DNA of 64,000 nucleotides from Streptomyces nigrescens (GTDB lineage: Bacteria; Actinomycetota; Actinomycetes; Streptomycetales; Streptomycetaceae), in contig AP026073.1 in NCBI GenBank assembly GCA_024349765.1, positions 5,270,001 to 5,334,000 of the forward strand, in the 5' to 3' direction. Within the stretch, counting starts at the first letter, position 1, and the number at the start of each line of letters is the position of its first letter. The notes under the pieces are model-generated. The model was given only the letters and a program-made list of their open reading frames with translations, searched no databases and was not told the DNA's origin. Made by a program: the position numbers and the translations under genes. Shown in pieces: positions 25,677-33,106 of the stretch.

Positions 25677-26577
25677 GGATGCTCATCTGCGGGACCTGCG
25701 CTACTTCGTCGTCACGGCCGAGGAGTTGAACTTCACCCGGGCCGCCGAGCGGCTGTTCATCTCCCAGCCGGGGCTGAGCAAGCAGATCCGGCAGCTGGAG
25801 GACGGGCTGCGGGTGAAGCTGTTCGTCCGCGACCGGCGCACGGTCACGCTGACCGCGTCCGGTGCCGCGCTGCTGCCCCGGGCGCGGGAGCTGGTCCAGC
25901 TCTGGGACGAGGCGCAGCGTGCGGTCAGCGACGCGGCCGCCGCGGAGGCCGCCGTGCTGACCCTGGGCATCTCGACGAGCACCGGCCGCGGGCTGCTCCC
26001 CGCGATCCGCACGCGGCTCGCCGAGCGCCGCCCCAACTGGCGCCTCCAGGTGCGCCAGATCGACTGGGCGGACGCCACCGCCGGGCTCGCCGGCGGCGAG
26101 ACGGACCTGGCGCTGCTGTGGCTGCCGTTCCCCGGGCAGGAGGAGTTCGCCGTGCAGGTCGTGGCCACCGAACCGCGGTGGGTGGCGCTGCCGGCCGGCC
26201 ACCCTCTCGCCGAGGCCGCCGAGATCCCGTTCGCCGCGCTGCTCGACGAACCGTTCCTGGCGCTGCCGGAATCCGCCGGGGCGCTACGGGACCACTGGCT
26301 CGCGGTGGACGAACGGGGCGGCCGGCCGGTACGCATCGGCGGGGTGGTCGCCAACGCGGACGAGACCTTCGAGTCGGTGGCCGAGGGCCTCGGCGTGGTC
26401 CTGCTGTCGGCCGGGAACGCCGCGATCTACCGGCGTCCCGGAGTCGTCGCCCGCCCCGTCACCGGCCTGACGCCCGCCCAACTCGCCCTGGTCCGCCGCC
26501 CGGACGACCACCGCACCGTGCTGCGCGACGTCCTCGACGCCGTCCGGCACCACCGGTCGCCATCCGTCACCCCCTGA
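25669..26577 (+). CDS. LysR family transcriptional regulator
   Basis: This 302-residue protein has a typical N-terminal LysR helix-turn-helix (LRYFVVTAEELNFTRAAERL, then ISQPGLSKQIRQLE) and a C-terminal effector domain with the usual ETDLALLWLPF and VANADETFESVAEGLGVVLL segments. It starts at ATG 25669 or 25675. It is divergent from the SDR gene, the standard arrangement for a LysR regulator with one target. The VOC gene 60 bases downstream may belong to the same transcript. Confidence 0.9.
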   Translation: MAMDAHLRDLRYFVVTAEELNFTRAAERLFISQPGLSKQIRQLEDGLRVKLFVRDRRTVTLTASGAALLPRARELVQLWDEAQRAVSDAAAAEAAVLTLGISTSTGRGLLPAIRTRLAERRPNWRLQVRQIDWADATAGLAGGETDLALLWLPFPGQEEFAVQVVATEPRWVALPAGHPLAEAAEIPFAALLDEPFLALPESAGALRDHWLAVDERGGRPVRIGGVVANADETFESVAEGLGVVLLSAGNAAIYRRPGVVARPVTGLTPAQLALVRRPDDHRTVLRDVLDAVRHHRSPSVTP

Positions 26578-26636
26578 CCGAGAACCACACCCGTCCGCAC
26601 GACCGCATGTCCGCGCGTCCGCTGTGAGGAGTTCCC

Positions 26637-26996
26637 ATGTCCGTACGCCGGGTCGTCCCCGACCTCCGGTCGACCGCCCTGGAGGAGAACCGTGACTTCT
26701 ACGGGCTGCTCGGCCTGGAGGAGGTCATGAACCAGGGCTGGGTCATGACGCTGGCCGCGCCGGCCAACCCCACCGCCCAGCTCACCTTCCTGACCGCGGA
26801 CCGGACCGCTCCGGTCACCCCCGACCTCAGCATCGAGGTCGACGACGTGGACGCGGCCTACGCCACCCTGCGGGCCGCGGGCGCCACGATCGTCCGGCCC
26901 CTCGCGGACGAGGAGTGGGGCGTACGCCGCTTCTTCGTCCGCGACCCGGACGGACGGGTCGTCAACGTCCTGGGACACACGGTCAGTCGGCCCTGA
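26637..26996 (+). CDS. VOC (glyoxalase/dioxygenase-fold) family protein
   Basis: This 119-residue protein has the two beta-alpha-beta-beta-beta modules of the VOC superfamily (RVVPDLRSTALEENRDFYGL at the N-terminus, RRFFVRDPDGRVVNVLGH at the C-terminus). Of the usual metal ligands, the terminal Glu before the end is replaced by Asn (VVNVLGH), so a metal-dependent activity is uncertain. It follows the LysR gene and its 3' end overlaps the 3' end of the convergent GDSL gene by 14 bases. Substrate unknown. Confidence 0.8.
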   Translation: MSVRRVVPDLRSTALEENRDFYGLLGLEEVMNQGWVMTLAAPANPTAQLTFLTADRTAPVTPDLSIEVDDVDAAYATLRAAGATIVRPLADEEWGVRRFFVRDPDGRVVNVLGHTVSRP

Positions 26997-28143
26997 CGGC
27001 GAACGGACCCCCGTCCCCGAAGACCCGCTCGGCGAACCGCTCGCCGATACGGCGATGACCGGCCGGGTCCGGGTGGAGCGCGTCGGGCAGCGGCAGTTCG
27101 GCGTGGTCCGCCTCGCCGTAGAGCACCCGGCCGTCGAGGTAGTGCAGGTTGGGGTCGTCGGCCGCCCGCGCGGCGGTGATCCGGGCCAGCTCGTCCCGGA
27201 TGCGGTTCAGCGTGAGGCGCCCGGGGTCCTTGGGGTCGCCGAGGGCCGTGAAGCGCAGCGTCCCGGAGCTGAAGTCCGGTGCGCCGGGCCCGGGGGTGTC
27301 CTCGTGGACCGGGCACAGGACGGCCGACACGACCAGCAGCGGCGCGGTCGGGTGCCCCTCACGGATCGTGTCGAGGAAGCCGTGGACCGCCGGCCCGAAG
27401 GCGCGCAGCCGCATCAGGTCGTGGCCGACCAGATTGATGCCGATCTTGACGCTGATCAGGTCCGCGGGGGTGTCCCGCATGGCGCGCGCGGTGAACGGGT
27501 CCAGCAGGGCGTTGCCGCCGAAGCCGAGGTTGATCAGCTCCACCCCGCCGCGGGCGGCGGCCAGCGCCGGCCAGGTCGCGGTGGGCCCTTCGGCGGAGGA
27601 GCCGTGGCTGATCGAGCTGCCGTGGTGCAGCCAGACCCGGCGGCCGTGGTCCGGGGCGGCCTCGACCGGGGCGTCCGTGCGCAGCGCGATCAGCTCGGTG
27701 GTCTCCGTCTGCGGCAGCCAGATCTCGATGTCCTTCACACCGGCGGCCAGACCGGTGAACCGGAGGGTGCCGGGCGGGCCGGGGCGGGTGACGATCGCCT
27801 GGGTGGCCATGTCGATGGTGCGGACGTTGCCGGCCGCGACACCGGCCCGGGCGGTGAACCGGCCGTCCACGACCAGGTCGTACACGCCGTCCGGCTGGGG
27901 CGGGGCGCCCTCGTAGACCGTCTTCGTGGGGAGCGTGTCCAGCTCGACGGCGGTGGCGCGGGTGCGGAACACCAGCCGTACGCCGGAGGGCTGGGACTCG
28001 ACCATGGCCAGGTAGTCGTCCGGCCACTGCTGACGGGCCCACGCGGGCAGCCGGTGCGGCAGCACGCCGTGCGCGGTGCGCTCCACCTCCAGGGCGCCAC
28101 GCAGGAAGTGCGGTTCCACGGGAGTGGTGATCCAGTCGGTCAC
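26983..28143 (-). CDS. GDSL/SGNH esterase, SsfX3-like
   Basis: This 386-residue protein has an N-terminal beta-sandwich (about residues 1-165) followed by an SGNH hydrolase domain. The catalytic Ser lies in HHGSSISHGSS, the block II Gly in LGFGGNALLDP, the block III Asn in VKIGINLVG, and the Asp-His pair in LPDALHPDPAGH. The architecture is that of the SsfX3-type GDSL acyltransferases/esterases, which act on ester-linked acyl groups. There is no signal peptide. A role in tailoring or deacylating a small molecule is possible, but no biosynthetic cluster surrounds it. Confidence 0.85.
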   Translation of the reverse strand: MTDWITTPVEPHFLRGALEVERTAHGVLPHRLPAWARQQWPDDYLAMVESQPSGVRLVFRTRATAVELDTLPTKTVYEGAPPQPDGVYDLVVDGRFTARAGVAAGNVRTIDMATQAIVTRPGPPGTLRFTGLAAGVKDIEIWLPQTETTELIALRTDAPVEAAPDHGRRVWLHHGSSISHGSSAEGPTATWPALAAARGGVELINLGFGGNALLDPFTARAMRDTPADLISVKIGINLVGHDLMRLRAFGPAVHGFLDTIREGHPTAPLLVVSAVLCPVHEDTPGPGAPDFSSGTLRFTALGDPKDPGRLTLNRIRDELARITAARAADDPNLHYLDGRVLYGEADHAELPLPDALHPDPAGHRRIGERFAERVFGDGGPFAVRAD

Positions 28144-28248
28144 GTGGGCCTGCCTGCGGGGGTCGGGAACGTCCGGGGGACGCCGTCGAACGGAAGGATC
28201 ATGACCATCAGCCTGCCCGTCGTATGCCCGTTTCGCACCCGCATTTCC

Positions 28249-28797
28249 TCAGCCGCCGCCGGCCGGACCGTTCCCGGCCGGGTCACCGCCGGCCGGACCG
28301 TTGCCTGCCGGACCGTTGCCGGCGGGTCCGTCGAGGGACAGCACCGTGCCCTGAGCCACCGCGCACAGGCGCTCGGTGCCGTCCGCGTCGAGCACCGTCA
28401 GATCGCACCGGCACACGGCCTGCCGGCGGCCGGCGTGGACGACCTCGGCGCGGGCGCGGAGCGTACGGCCGCGCGCCGGCCGCAGGTACTGGATGGAGAA
28501 GCCGCCGGTGACGATGGCCGGGCCCAGGGCGGTGGCCGCGGCGAACGTGAGGGTGTTGTCGGCGGCGTACGACAGCACCCCGCCGTGCACGAACCCGTAC
28601 TGCTGGAGCAGTTCCTCGCGGATGTCCAGCTCCAGCGTCGCCCCGCCGTCCCCGAACGCGGTGAGCCGCGCCCGCAGCAGTCTGCTGAACGGCTGCTCGT
28701 CCAGGCCCTTTTGAGCCGTCGCGAGATCGAAGGCCGCGGCGGGATCGAAGGCCGCGGCGGGATCGAAGCCGGCGCCGCCCCGCTCGGTTTCCGTCAT
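28249..28797 (-). CDS. PaaI-type hotdog thioesterase
   Basis: This 182-residue protein has the hotdog fold of PaaI thioesterases: QYGFVHGGVLSYAADNTLTFAA contains the family HGG motif and the catalytic Asp. The N-terminus (FDPAAAFDPAAAFDLATA) and C-terminus (repeats of PAGNG) are low-complexity additions unusual for the family. ATG 28797 overlaps the stop of the upstream dehydratase-like gene (TGATG), so the two are co-translated. It probably hydrolyses an aryl- or acyl-CoA. Confidence 0.83.
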   Translation of the reverse strand: MTETERGGAGFDPAAAFDPAAAFDLATAQKGLDEQPFSRLLRARLTAFGDGGATLELDIREELLQQYGFVHGGVLSYAADNTLTFAAATALGPAIVTGGFSIQYLRPARGRTLRARAEVVHAGRRQAVCRCDLTVLDADGTERLCAVAQGTVLSLDGPAGNGPAGNGPAGGDPAGNGPAGGG

Positions 28798-29627
28798 CAC
28801 TCCCCCATCCAGGCGTTCTCGTACTTCCGGTAGGTGCCGTCGTGGGTGGCCAGATGTACCCACTGGTTCACATAGGCGGTGAAGTCGTGGTCGCCCCGGG
28901 GCAGCGCATAGGCCTTCTCGGAGAAGGTGAAGGGCTTGTCCGGGTGGACCGAGCAGAGTTCGGGGTGGAGCTTGGCCTGATAGCGGGTCTCGCTGGCGTC
29001 GGTCATCATCACGTCGGCGCGGCCCGCGATGATCTCGTCGAAGATCGTGGTGTTGTCCGGATGGACCTTCAGGGTCGCGTGCTTGATGTGGGCGCGGGCG
29101 AACTCCTCGTTCGTGCCGCCAGGGTTGACGATGACGGTCGTGCCGGGGCGGTCGATCTGCTCCAGCGTGCCGTACTTGTCCTTGTCCGCGCAGCGCACGA
29201 TCGGGGTCTTGCCGTCCGTGCGGGTGGGCTCGCTGAAGGAGACCGCACGGGCCCGCGCCAGGGTGATCGAGACGCCGCCCATGGCGATGTCGCAGCGCCC
29301 GGCCGACAGGTCGCCGACCAGTCCGGCCCAAGTGGTCGGGACGTAACGGGGCTTGGCGTCCAGGCTCCGGGCGAGGTCCCGGGCCATGTCGATGTCCACC
29401 CCGCGGTAGGTGCCGGTGCCGGGGTCGCGGTAGCTGAAGGGGCGGTAGTCGCCGGTGGTGCACACCCGCAGCTCCCCGCGCCGCGGAACAGTGTCGAGCG
29501 CCGACACCTGCCGTCCGTGGGCGGGAGCGGGCCTTCGTGCCGGGGCGGGGGCGCCGGACGCCGCCGGGGCGGCTGCGGTGACGGCGAGCAGACAGGCGAG
29601 GGCGGAGAGGGTGACGGCACGCTTCAT
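28797..29627 (-). CDS. Exported cyclohexadienyl dehydratase homologue (PheC family)
   Basis: This 276-residue protein has a signal peptide (MKRAVTLSALACLLAVTAAA) and the SBP_bac_3 fold. Beyond the fold, long stretches match the PheC enzyme family of Pseudomonas: LRVCTTGDYRPFSYRDPGTG, DGKTPIVRC, VIVNPGGTNEEFARAH, DVMMTDASE and HPDKPFTFSEKAYALPRGD. PheC converts prephenate or arogenate to phenylpyruvate or phenylalanine in the periplasm, and evolved from amino-acid binding proteins. The Glu in DASE, which I take to be the catalytic one, is kept. Streptomyces normally uses cytoplasmic PheA, so an exported copy is odd. A pure binding protein for an aromatic ligand remains the alternative; no permease genes are nearby. 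Confidence 0.8.
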   Translation of the reverse strand: MKRAVTLSALACLLAVTAAAPAASGAPAPARRPAPAHGRQVSALDTVPRRGELRVCTTGDYRPFSYRDPGTGTYRGVDIDMARDLARSLDAKPRYVPTTWAGLVGDLSAGRCDIAMGGVSITLARARAVSFSEPTRTDGKTPIVRCADKDKYGTLEQIDRPGTTVIVNPGGTNEEFARAHIKHATLKVHPDNTTIFDEIIAGRADVMMTDASETRYQAKLHPELCSVHPDKPFTFSEKAYALPRGDHDFTAYVNQWVHLATHDGTYRKYENAWMGE

Positions 29628-29874
29628 CGGGTCTCCTGGGGCTCCTTGGGCCGCGGGCGCGGGGCTGACGCCTCATCGGATGATCGCGCGCTCAGCCTGG
29701 CAGAGCCGGTGATCGACGTGAAGCCCCTGCCCGGGGACCGGGACGCCCGGCCGGTCGGCCGGCCGAGCGGGGAGGGTGGGAGCCGGCCACCCGTCAGCGC
29801 GTCGGACCGGCGGGGCCCGGCAGCCGTCAGGTCGGGCCGGTGGACCGGCCGCCGGCCGTCAGTCCGTCAGTCCG

Positions 29875-30543
29875 TCAGTCGCCGTACAGGCCGTCCTCGT
29901 CGTCGCCCGCCGTCCCGTCCTGGGTGGCTTCGGCGAGACGGGCGAGGAGCACGGCGGCGCGCTTGGCGACGGTGTCGCGGTCGCCTTCGGAGAGGGCGGC
30001 GCCCATGCCGACGGCGGCCGCCCCGGCGGCGATCCACTCGGGTGCGCTGTCGACCGTCACCCCGCCGGTCGGCAGCAGCGGCGCCTGCGGCAGTGCCGCG
30101 CGGACCTCCCGGAGCCAGGACGGGTCGTGCGCCGAGGCGGGGAAGAGCTTGAGGGCGTCCGCGCCGAGCTCCAGGGCGCGGACGATTTCGGTGGGCGTCG
30201 AGACACCGGGGAAGACCGGGACGCCATAACGGTGCGCGGTGCGGATGACCTCGGGATCCAGGCTGGGCGAGACCAGGAAGCGGGCGCCGGCGTCGACCGC
30301 CATCCGGGCCGACATCGCGTCAAGGACCGTGCCCGCGCCGATGACCGCGTCCTCACCCAGCTCACGCGTCAGCGTCGTGACCGCCTCCAGCGCGAAGGGG
30401 GTGGTCAGGGATATCTCCAGGGTCGTGATGCCGGCCGACAGCAGGGTGTCGGCGGTGGCGCTCGCCTCGTCGTAGGTCTTGCTGCGAACGATGGCGAATA
30501 CGCGCTGCGCCAGTGCGGCCCGGGTGATCTCCCAGCGATACAC
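29875..30543 (-). CDS. eda: KDPG/KHG aldolase
   Basis: This 222-residue class I aldolase cleaves 2-keto-3-deoxy-6-phosphogluconate (or 4-hydroxy-2-oxoglutarate) to pyruvate plus an aldehyde. The Schiff-base Lys is in DALKLFPA, the general-acid Glu in TLEISLTTPF, and the phosphate loop in LPTGGVTVDS. GTG 30543 with upstream GAAGGACGG fits the family start. No KDG kinase is next to it, so its sugar-acid pathway is not visible here. The 247 bases before the PheC-like gene hold only a short CAGTCCGT tandem repeat near 29865. Confidence 0.9.
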   Translation of the reverse strand: MYRWEITRAALAQRVFAIVRSKTYDEASATADTLLSAGITTLEISLTTPFALEAVTTLTRELGEDAVIGAGTVLDAMSARMAVDAGARFLVSPSLDPEVIRTAHRYGVPVFPGVSTPTEIVRALELGADALKLFPASAHDPSWLREVRAALPQAPLLPTGGVTVDSAPEWIAAGAAAVGMGAALSEGDRDTVAKRAAVLLARLAEATQDGTAGDDEDGLYGD

Positions 30544-30796
30544 GGCAGTTCGCCGTCCTTCCTTGTCTGCGACACACCATGCCGGACCGCCCGGCCATGG
30601 CGGATACGGCACTTTCCCGGGCGCGCCGCAGCAGCTGACCCCACATGGTCCCTTGTCCGCCGATGCCCGCCCGCTCCTCGTTTCCACCGAAACGCTACCG
30701 GGAACCACCGACAATCCTCTCTCGGGGGGTGCGCCCCGCGCGCCCCTTCTGCCAAGAAATGCGAGAAGAGCGAGGTCAGAGGGGGCGCACGGCAAA

Positions 30797-30833
30797 GCGG
30801 CGGCCGGGGTGCGCAAGGCACCCCGACCGCCGC
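30797..30833 (-). terminator. Hairpin terminator of the ribonuclease gene
   Basis: A 16-bp stem (GCGGCGGCCGGGGTGC with one wobble position) and a five-base loop lie about 50 bases after the ribonuclease stop on the minus strand. There is no U-tract. The remaining bases up to the aldolase start (about 250) contain no gene that I can see. Confidence 0.65.
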
Positions 30834-30884
30834 GGCGGATGGTTTCGGGTCGTTCGTGCGACCCGTGCGCCGGCTGAGCCGGTC

Positions 30885-31322
30885 TCAGCAGTTGCGGTCG
30901 ACCAGGTCGAACGTGGAGTAGTGGTCGGCGGTGTAGTAGTCCTCGTCCTTCTTCTCACCGGCCACGATGCGCCGGGCACCGCGGTCGGGCGAGCCCGGGG
31001 TGATGACCGTGTACTCGTGGTAGTAGCCGGTGCTCTGCTTCGGCAGGATGCCTTCGCGGTTGTCGAAGACCGTCCCGTCCTTCGGGTACGGGAAGGGGCC
31101 GCCCTTGGCGATCAGGTCGAGGGTGTCATGGGCCTGCGAGGGCAGCTTGGAGTAGCAGACGCTGCCGACGTCCTTGACGTGCACGGCCGTTGCGTACGCC
31201 GTCGTGGCGTGCGGGGCGGCCGTGGCGGAGGGGGTGGCGGCGACCGCGGTCCCGCCGAGGAGAAGAGCCGATGCGAGGGCGCCCGCGGCGCCGATCCTGG
31301 TAATCCGTGGGGGGATTCTCAT
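30885..31322 (-). CDS. Secreted guanyl-specific ribonuclease (RNase Sa type)
   Basis: This 145-residue precursor has an Ala-rich signal peptide and a mature domain nearly superimposable on RNase Sa. The Cys pair (VCYSKLP and the C-terminal Cys) is kept, as are the catalytic Glu in FDNREGILP, the Arg cluster in DRGARRI and the His in ADHYSTF. It cleaves RNA after guanosine outside the cell. The start is uncertain: ATG 31322 gives a compact signal peptide but has GGGAGG only one base away, while ATG 31349 has a weak site and overlaps a TTGACA hexamer (minus strand, 31355-31360). No barstar-like inhibitor gene is adjacent; in this RNase family the inhibitor is often unlinked. Confidence 0.92.
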   Translation of the reverse strand: MRIPPRITRIGAAGALASALLLGGTAVAATPSATAAPHATTAYATAVHVKDVGSVCYSKLPSQAHDTLDLIAKGGPFPYPKDGTVFDNREGILPKQSTGYYHEYTVITPGSPDRGARRIVAGEKKDEDYYTADHYSTFDLVDRNC

Positions 31323-31547
31323 GCCTCCCAGAATGACGCGCGTAGACATGGCCCTGTCAATCCCAAGAGGCCGATGTTTCCCGGGAGTTCACACGGTCGC
31401 CCCAACTGGAGGCCCGAAAAATCCCGATGTCCCCTTCGGTCCCCACCAGGCATGATGAGCGCGCGGACGATCACCGAGGGGTGAACGGACCGGCGGTGCC
31501 ACGGACGGTCCGTCAGCACCGCGCGGCGACGAGAGGGAGGGTTTTCC

Positions 31548-31958
31548 ATGCGGGTCAAGGACTTCGACCACCTGGTGCTCAAGGTGCGGGACATCGAGCG
31601 GGCGCTGGACTTCTACTGCGGTCCGCTCGGACTGGAGCCGGTGCGGGTCGAGGAGTGGCGGGCCGGCGAGGCCCCGTTCCCGTCGGTGCGGATCAACCCC
31701 GTCACGATCATCGACCTGATCACCCGCCCCGAGGACGAGCCGGGCGCGGCACCGGCCACCAACGTGGACCACATCTGTCTCGTCGTGGATCCGCTGGACT
31801 GGCAGGAGGTCATCGACTCCGGCGTCTTCACCACCGTCCTGGAGGGGCCGGTCGGCCGCTACGGCGCGCGCGGCGACGCCCAGTCGATCTACGTACAGGA
31901 CCCGGACGGCAACACCGTCGAGCTGCGGTGGTACCCGGAGGACGCCGACCGGTCCTGA
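31548..31958 (+). CDS. VOC family protein (glyoxalase-like)
   Basis: This 136-residue protein has a complete pair of VOC modules: DHLVLKVRDIERALDFYCG at the start, VDHICLVVDPLDWQEVI in the middle and IYVQDPDGNTVELRWY at the end. The His, His and Glu expected as metal ligands are all present, so it is likely a metal-dependent dioxygenase, lyase or resistance protein. ATG 31548 is preceded by GAGGGAGGG. The 225 bases upstream, shared with the divergent ribonuclease, contain the promoters of both genes. No specific substrate is indicated. Confidence 0.85.
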   Translation: MRVKDFDHLVLKVRDIERALDFYCGPLGLEPVRVEEWRAGEAPFPSVRINPVTIIDLITRPEDEPGAAPATNVDHICLVVDPLDWQEVIDSGVFTTVLEGPVGRYGARGDAQSIYVQDPDGNTVELRWYPEDADRS

Positions 31959-32008
31959 CCGGGGCACCGGTCCGGCCTCGGGACATCGCACGGGGATGCC
32001 TCAGGGGC

Positions 32009-32043
32009 TTTTGCCTCTGAGGCAAAACTTTTGCCTGCCAGGC
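32009..32043. promoter_or_regulatory. Double operator upstream of the cupin-XRE regulator
   Basis: TTTTGCCTCTGAGGCAAAA (32009-32027) is a perfect palindrome with 9-base arms. It is followed at once by a second, weaker site beginning TTTTGCCTGCCAGGC (32029-32043). Both lie 25-55 bases before the regulator start, so autoregulation is likely. Confidence 0.75.
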
Positions 32044-32065
32044 CGCATCTCGCTATACCGGTGCT

Positions 32066-32692
32066 ATGTCCGAGCTCCCCGACGAGCCTCCCGGCGTCCC
32101 GCCGGCCGAGCTCCCCACCGTCGCGCCGCGCCTGCGCGACCTGCGGCGACGCAGTGGTCTCACGCTGGAGACGGCGGCCCGGCTGGTCGGGCTGTCGCCC
32201 GCGCACCTGTCCCGCCTGGAGACCGGCCGGCGGCAGCCCTCGCTGCCGATGCTGCTGGCGCTCGCGCGGACGTACGGAACCACGGTATCCGACCTGCTGG
32301 GCGAGACCGCCCCGGAGCGGGACCCGATCATCCGGGCGGACCGCGCCGAGCCCTCGGAGGCCGGCGGCTGGACGTACTGGACCGTGGGCGGCGCCGGCCG
32401 CGCCCTGCAGGCGCTCCGGGTGCACGTGCCGCAACGCGCGCAGGGCGAGCTGGTGCGGGTGCATCCCGGCGAGGAGTGGCTCTACGTCCTCAAGGGACGG
32501 CTGCGGCTGACGCTCGGTGCGGCGGCGCACGTGCTGGCCCCGGGGGACGCGGCGCACTTCGACTCGCTCACCCCGCACCGGATCGCCGCCGACTCCCGGG
32601 GCGGCACGGAGCTCCTGTTCGTCCACACGCTGCTGCAGAGCGGCGCCGCCGAGCTGTGTCTGGGCGACGACGCGAGGTACCGCGGGGTGTGA
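32066..32692 (+). CDS. XRE-cupin transcriptional regulator
   Basis: This 208-residue regulator has an N-terminal XRE helix-turn-helix (LRDLRRRSGLTLETAARLVG, then SPAHLSRLETGRRQPSLPML) and a C-terminal cupin (about residues 125-190, with HPGEEWLYVLKGRLRL and LAPGDAAHFDSLTPHR). Such proteins sense small ligands, often amino acids or polyamines, and repress neighbouring genes. The palindromes just upstream are its probable binding sites. The small membrane protein gene that follows after 35 bases is likely in the same transcript. Confidence 0.9.
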   Translation: MSELPDEPPGVPPAELPTVAPRLRDLRRRSGLTLETAARLVGLSPAHLSRLETGRRQPSLPMLLALARTYGTTVSDLLGETAPERDPIIRADRAEPSEAGGWTYWTVGGAGRALQALRVHVPQRAQGELVRVHPGEEWLYVLKGRLRLTLGAAAHVLAPGDAAHFDSLTPHRIAADSRGGTELLFVHTLLQSGAAELCLGDDARYRGV

Positions 32693-32727
32693 GCCCGCGC
32701 GCCGCCCGAACGAAAGGACCGTACGCC

Positions 32728-32901
32728 GTGCCCGACCGGACCCCGACCGATCTCCCCTCCGGCCCCTCCGCCGTCCCCGCCCGCTACGTCGAGAACAAGC
32801 CACCCCGCGGACTGTATGTGCGGGTCTTCATCTACGTCGTCGCCACGCACGTCCTGCTGGCCTTCATGAGCCTGCTCGTCATCATCGCCAAGTCACGCTG
32901 A
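32728..32901 (+). CDS. Small single-TM protein (DUF6126-like)
   Basis: This 57-residue protein starts at GTG 32728 with GAAAGGA upstream. It has a Pro-rich cytoplasmic start, then ENKPPRGLYVRVFIYVVATH leading into one membrane helix and a short basic end. I recall this pattern from the DUF6126 family, which regularly follows XRE-cupin genes in Streptomyces; the name is from memory. The role is unknown, perhaps a small partner or transporter helper controlled by the regulator. Confidence 0.7.
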   Translation: MPDRTPTDLPSGPSAVPARYVENKPPRGLYVRVFIYVVATHVLLAFMSLLVIIAKSR

Positions 32902-33106
32902 CCGCCGACCGCGCGGACCCGGCCCGTGGCTCCGGCCCCCGGGCCGCCACGCCCGGCAACGTCCATCCCTTCGGTCCGAAAGTCCATTGCCCCGGTGTGC
33001 CCCGCGGGTGAAGCCTGCTGCCGCGCAGTCCTGGCACCAGACTCGTCCCCGGACCACGTTTCCGTACCTCGTCCCTGCACCTCGTCGCACCGAGGAGGAC
33101 CGAAGG

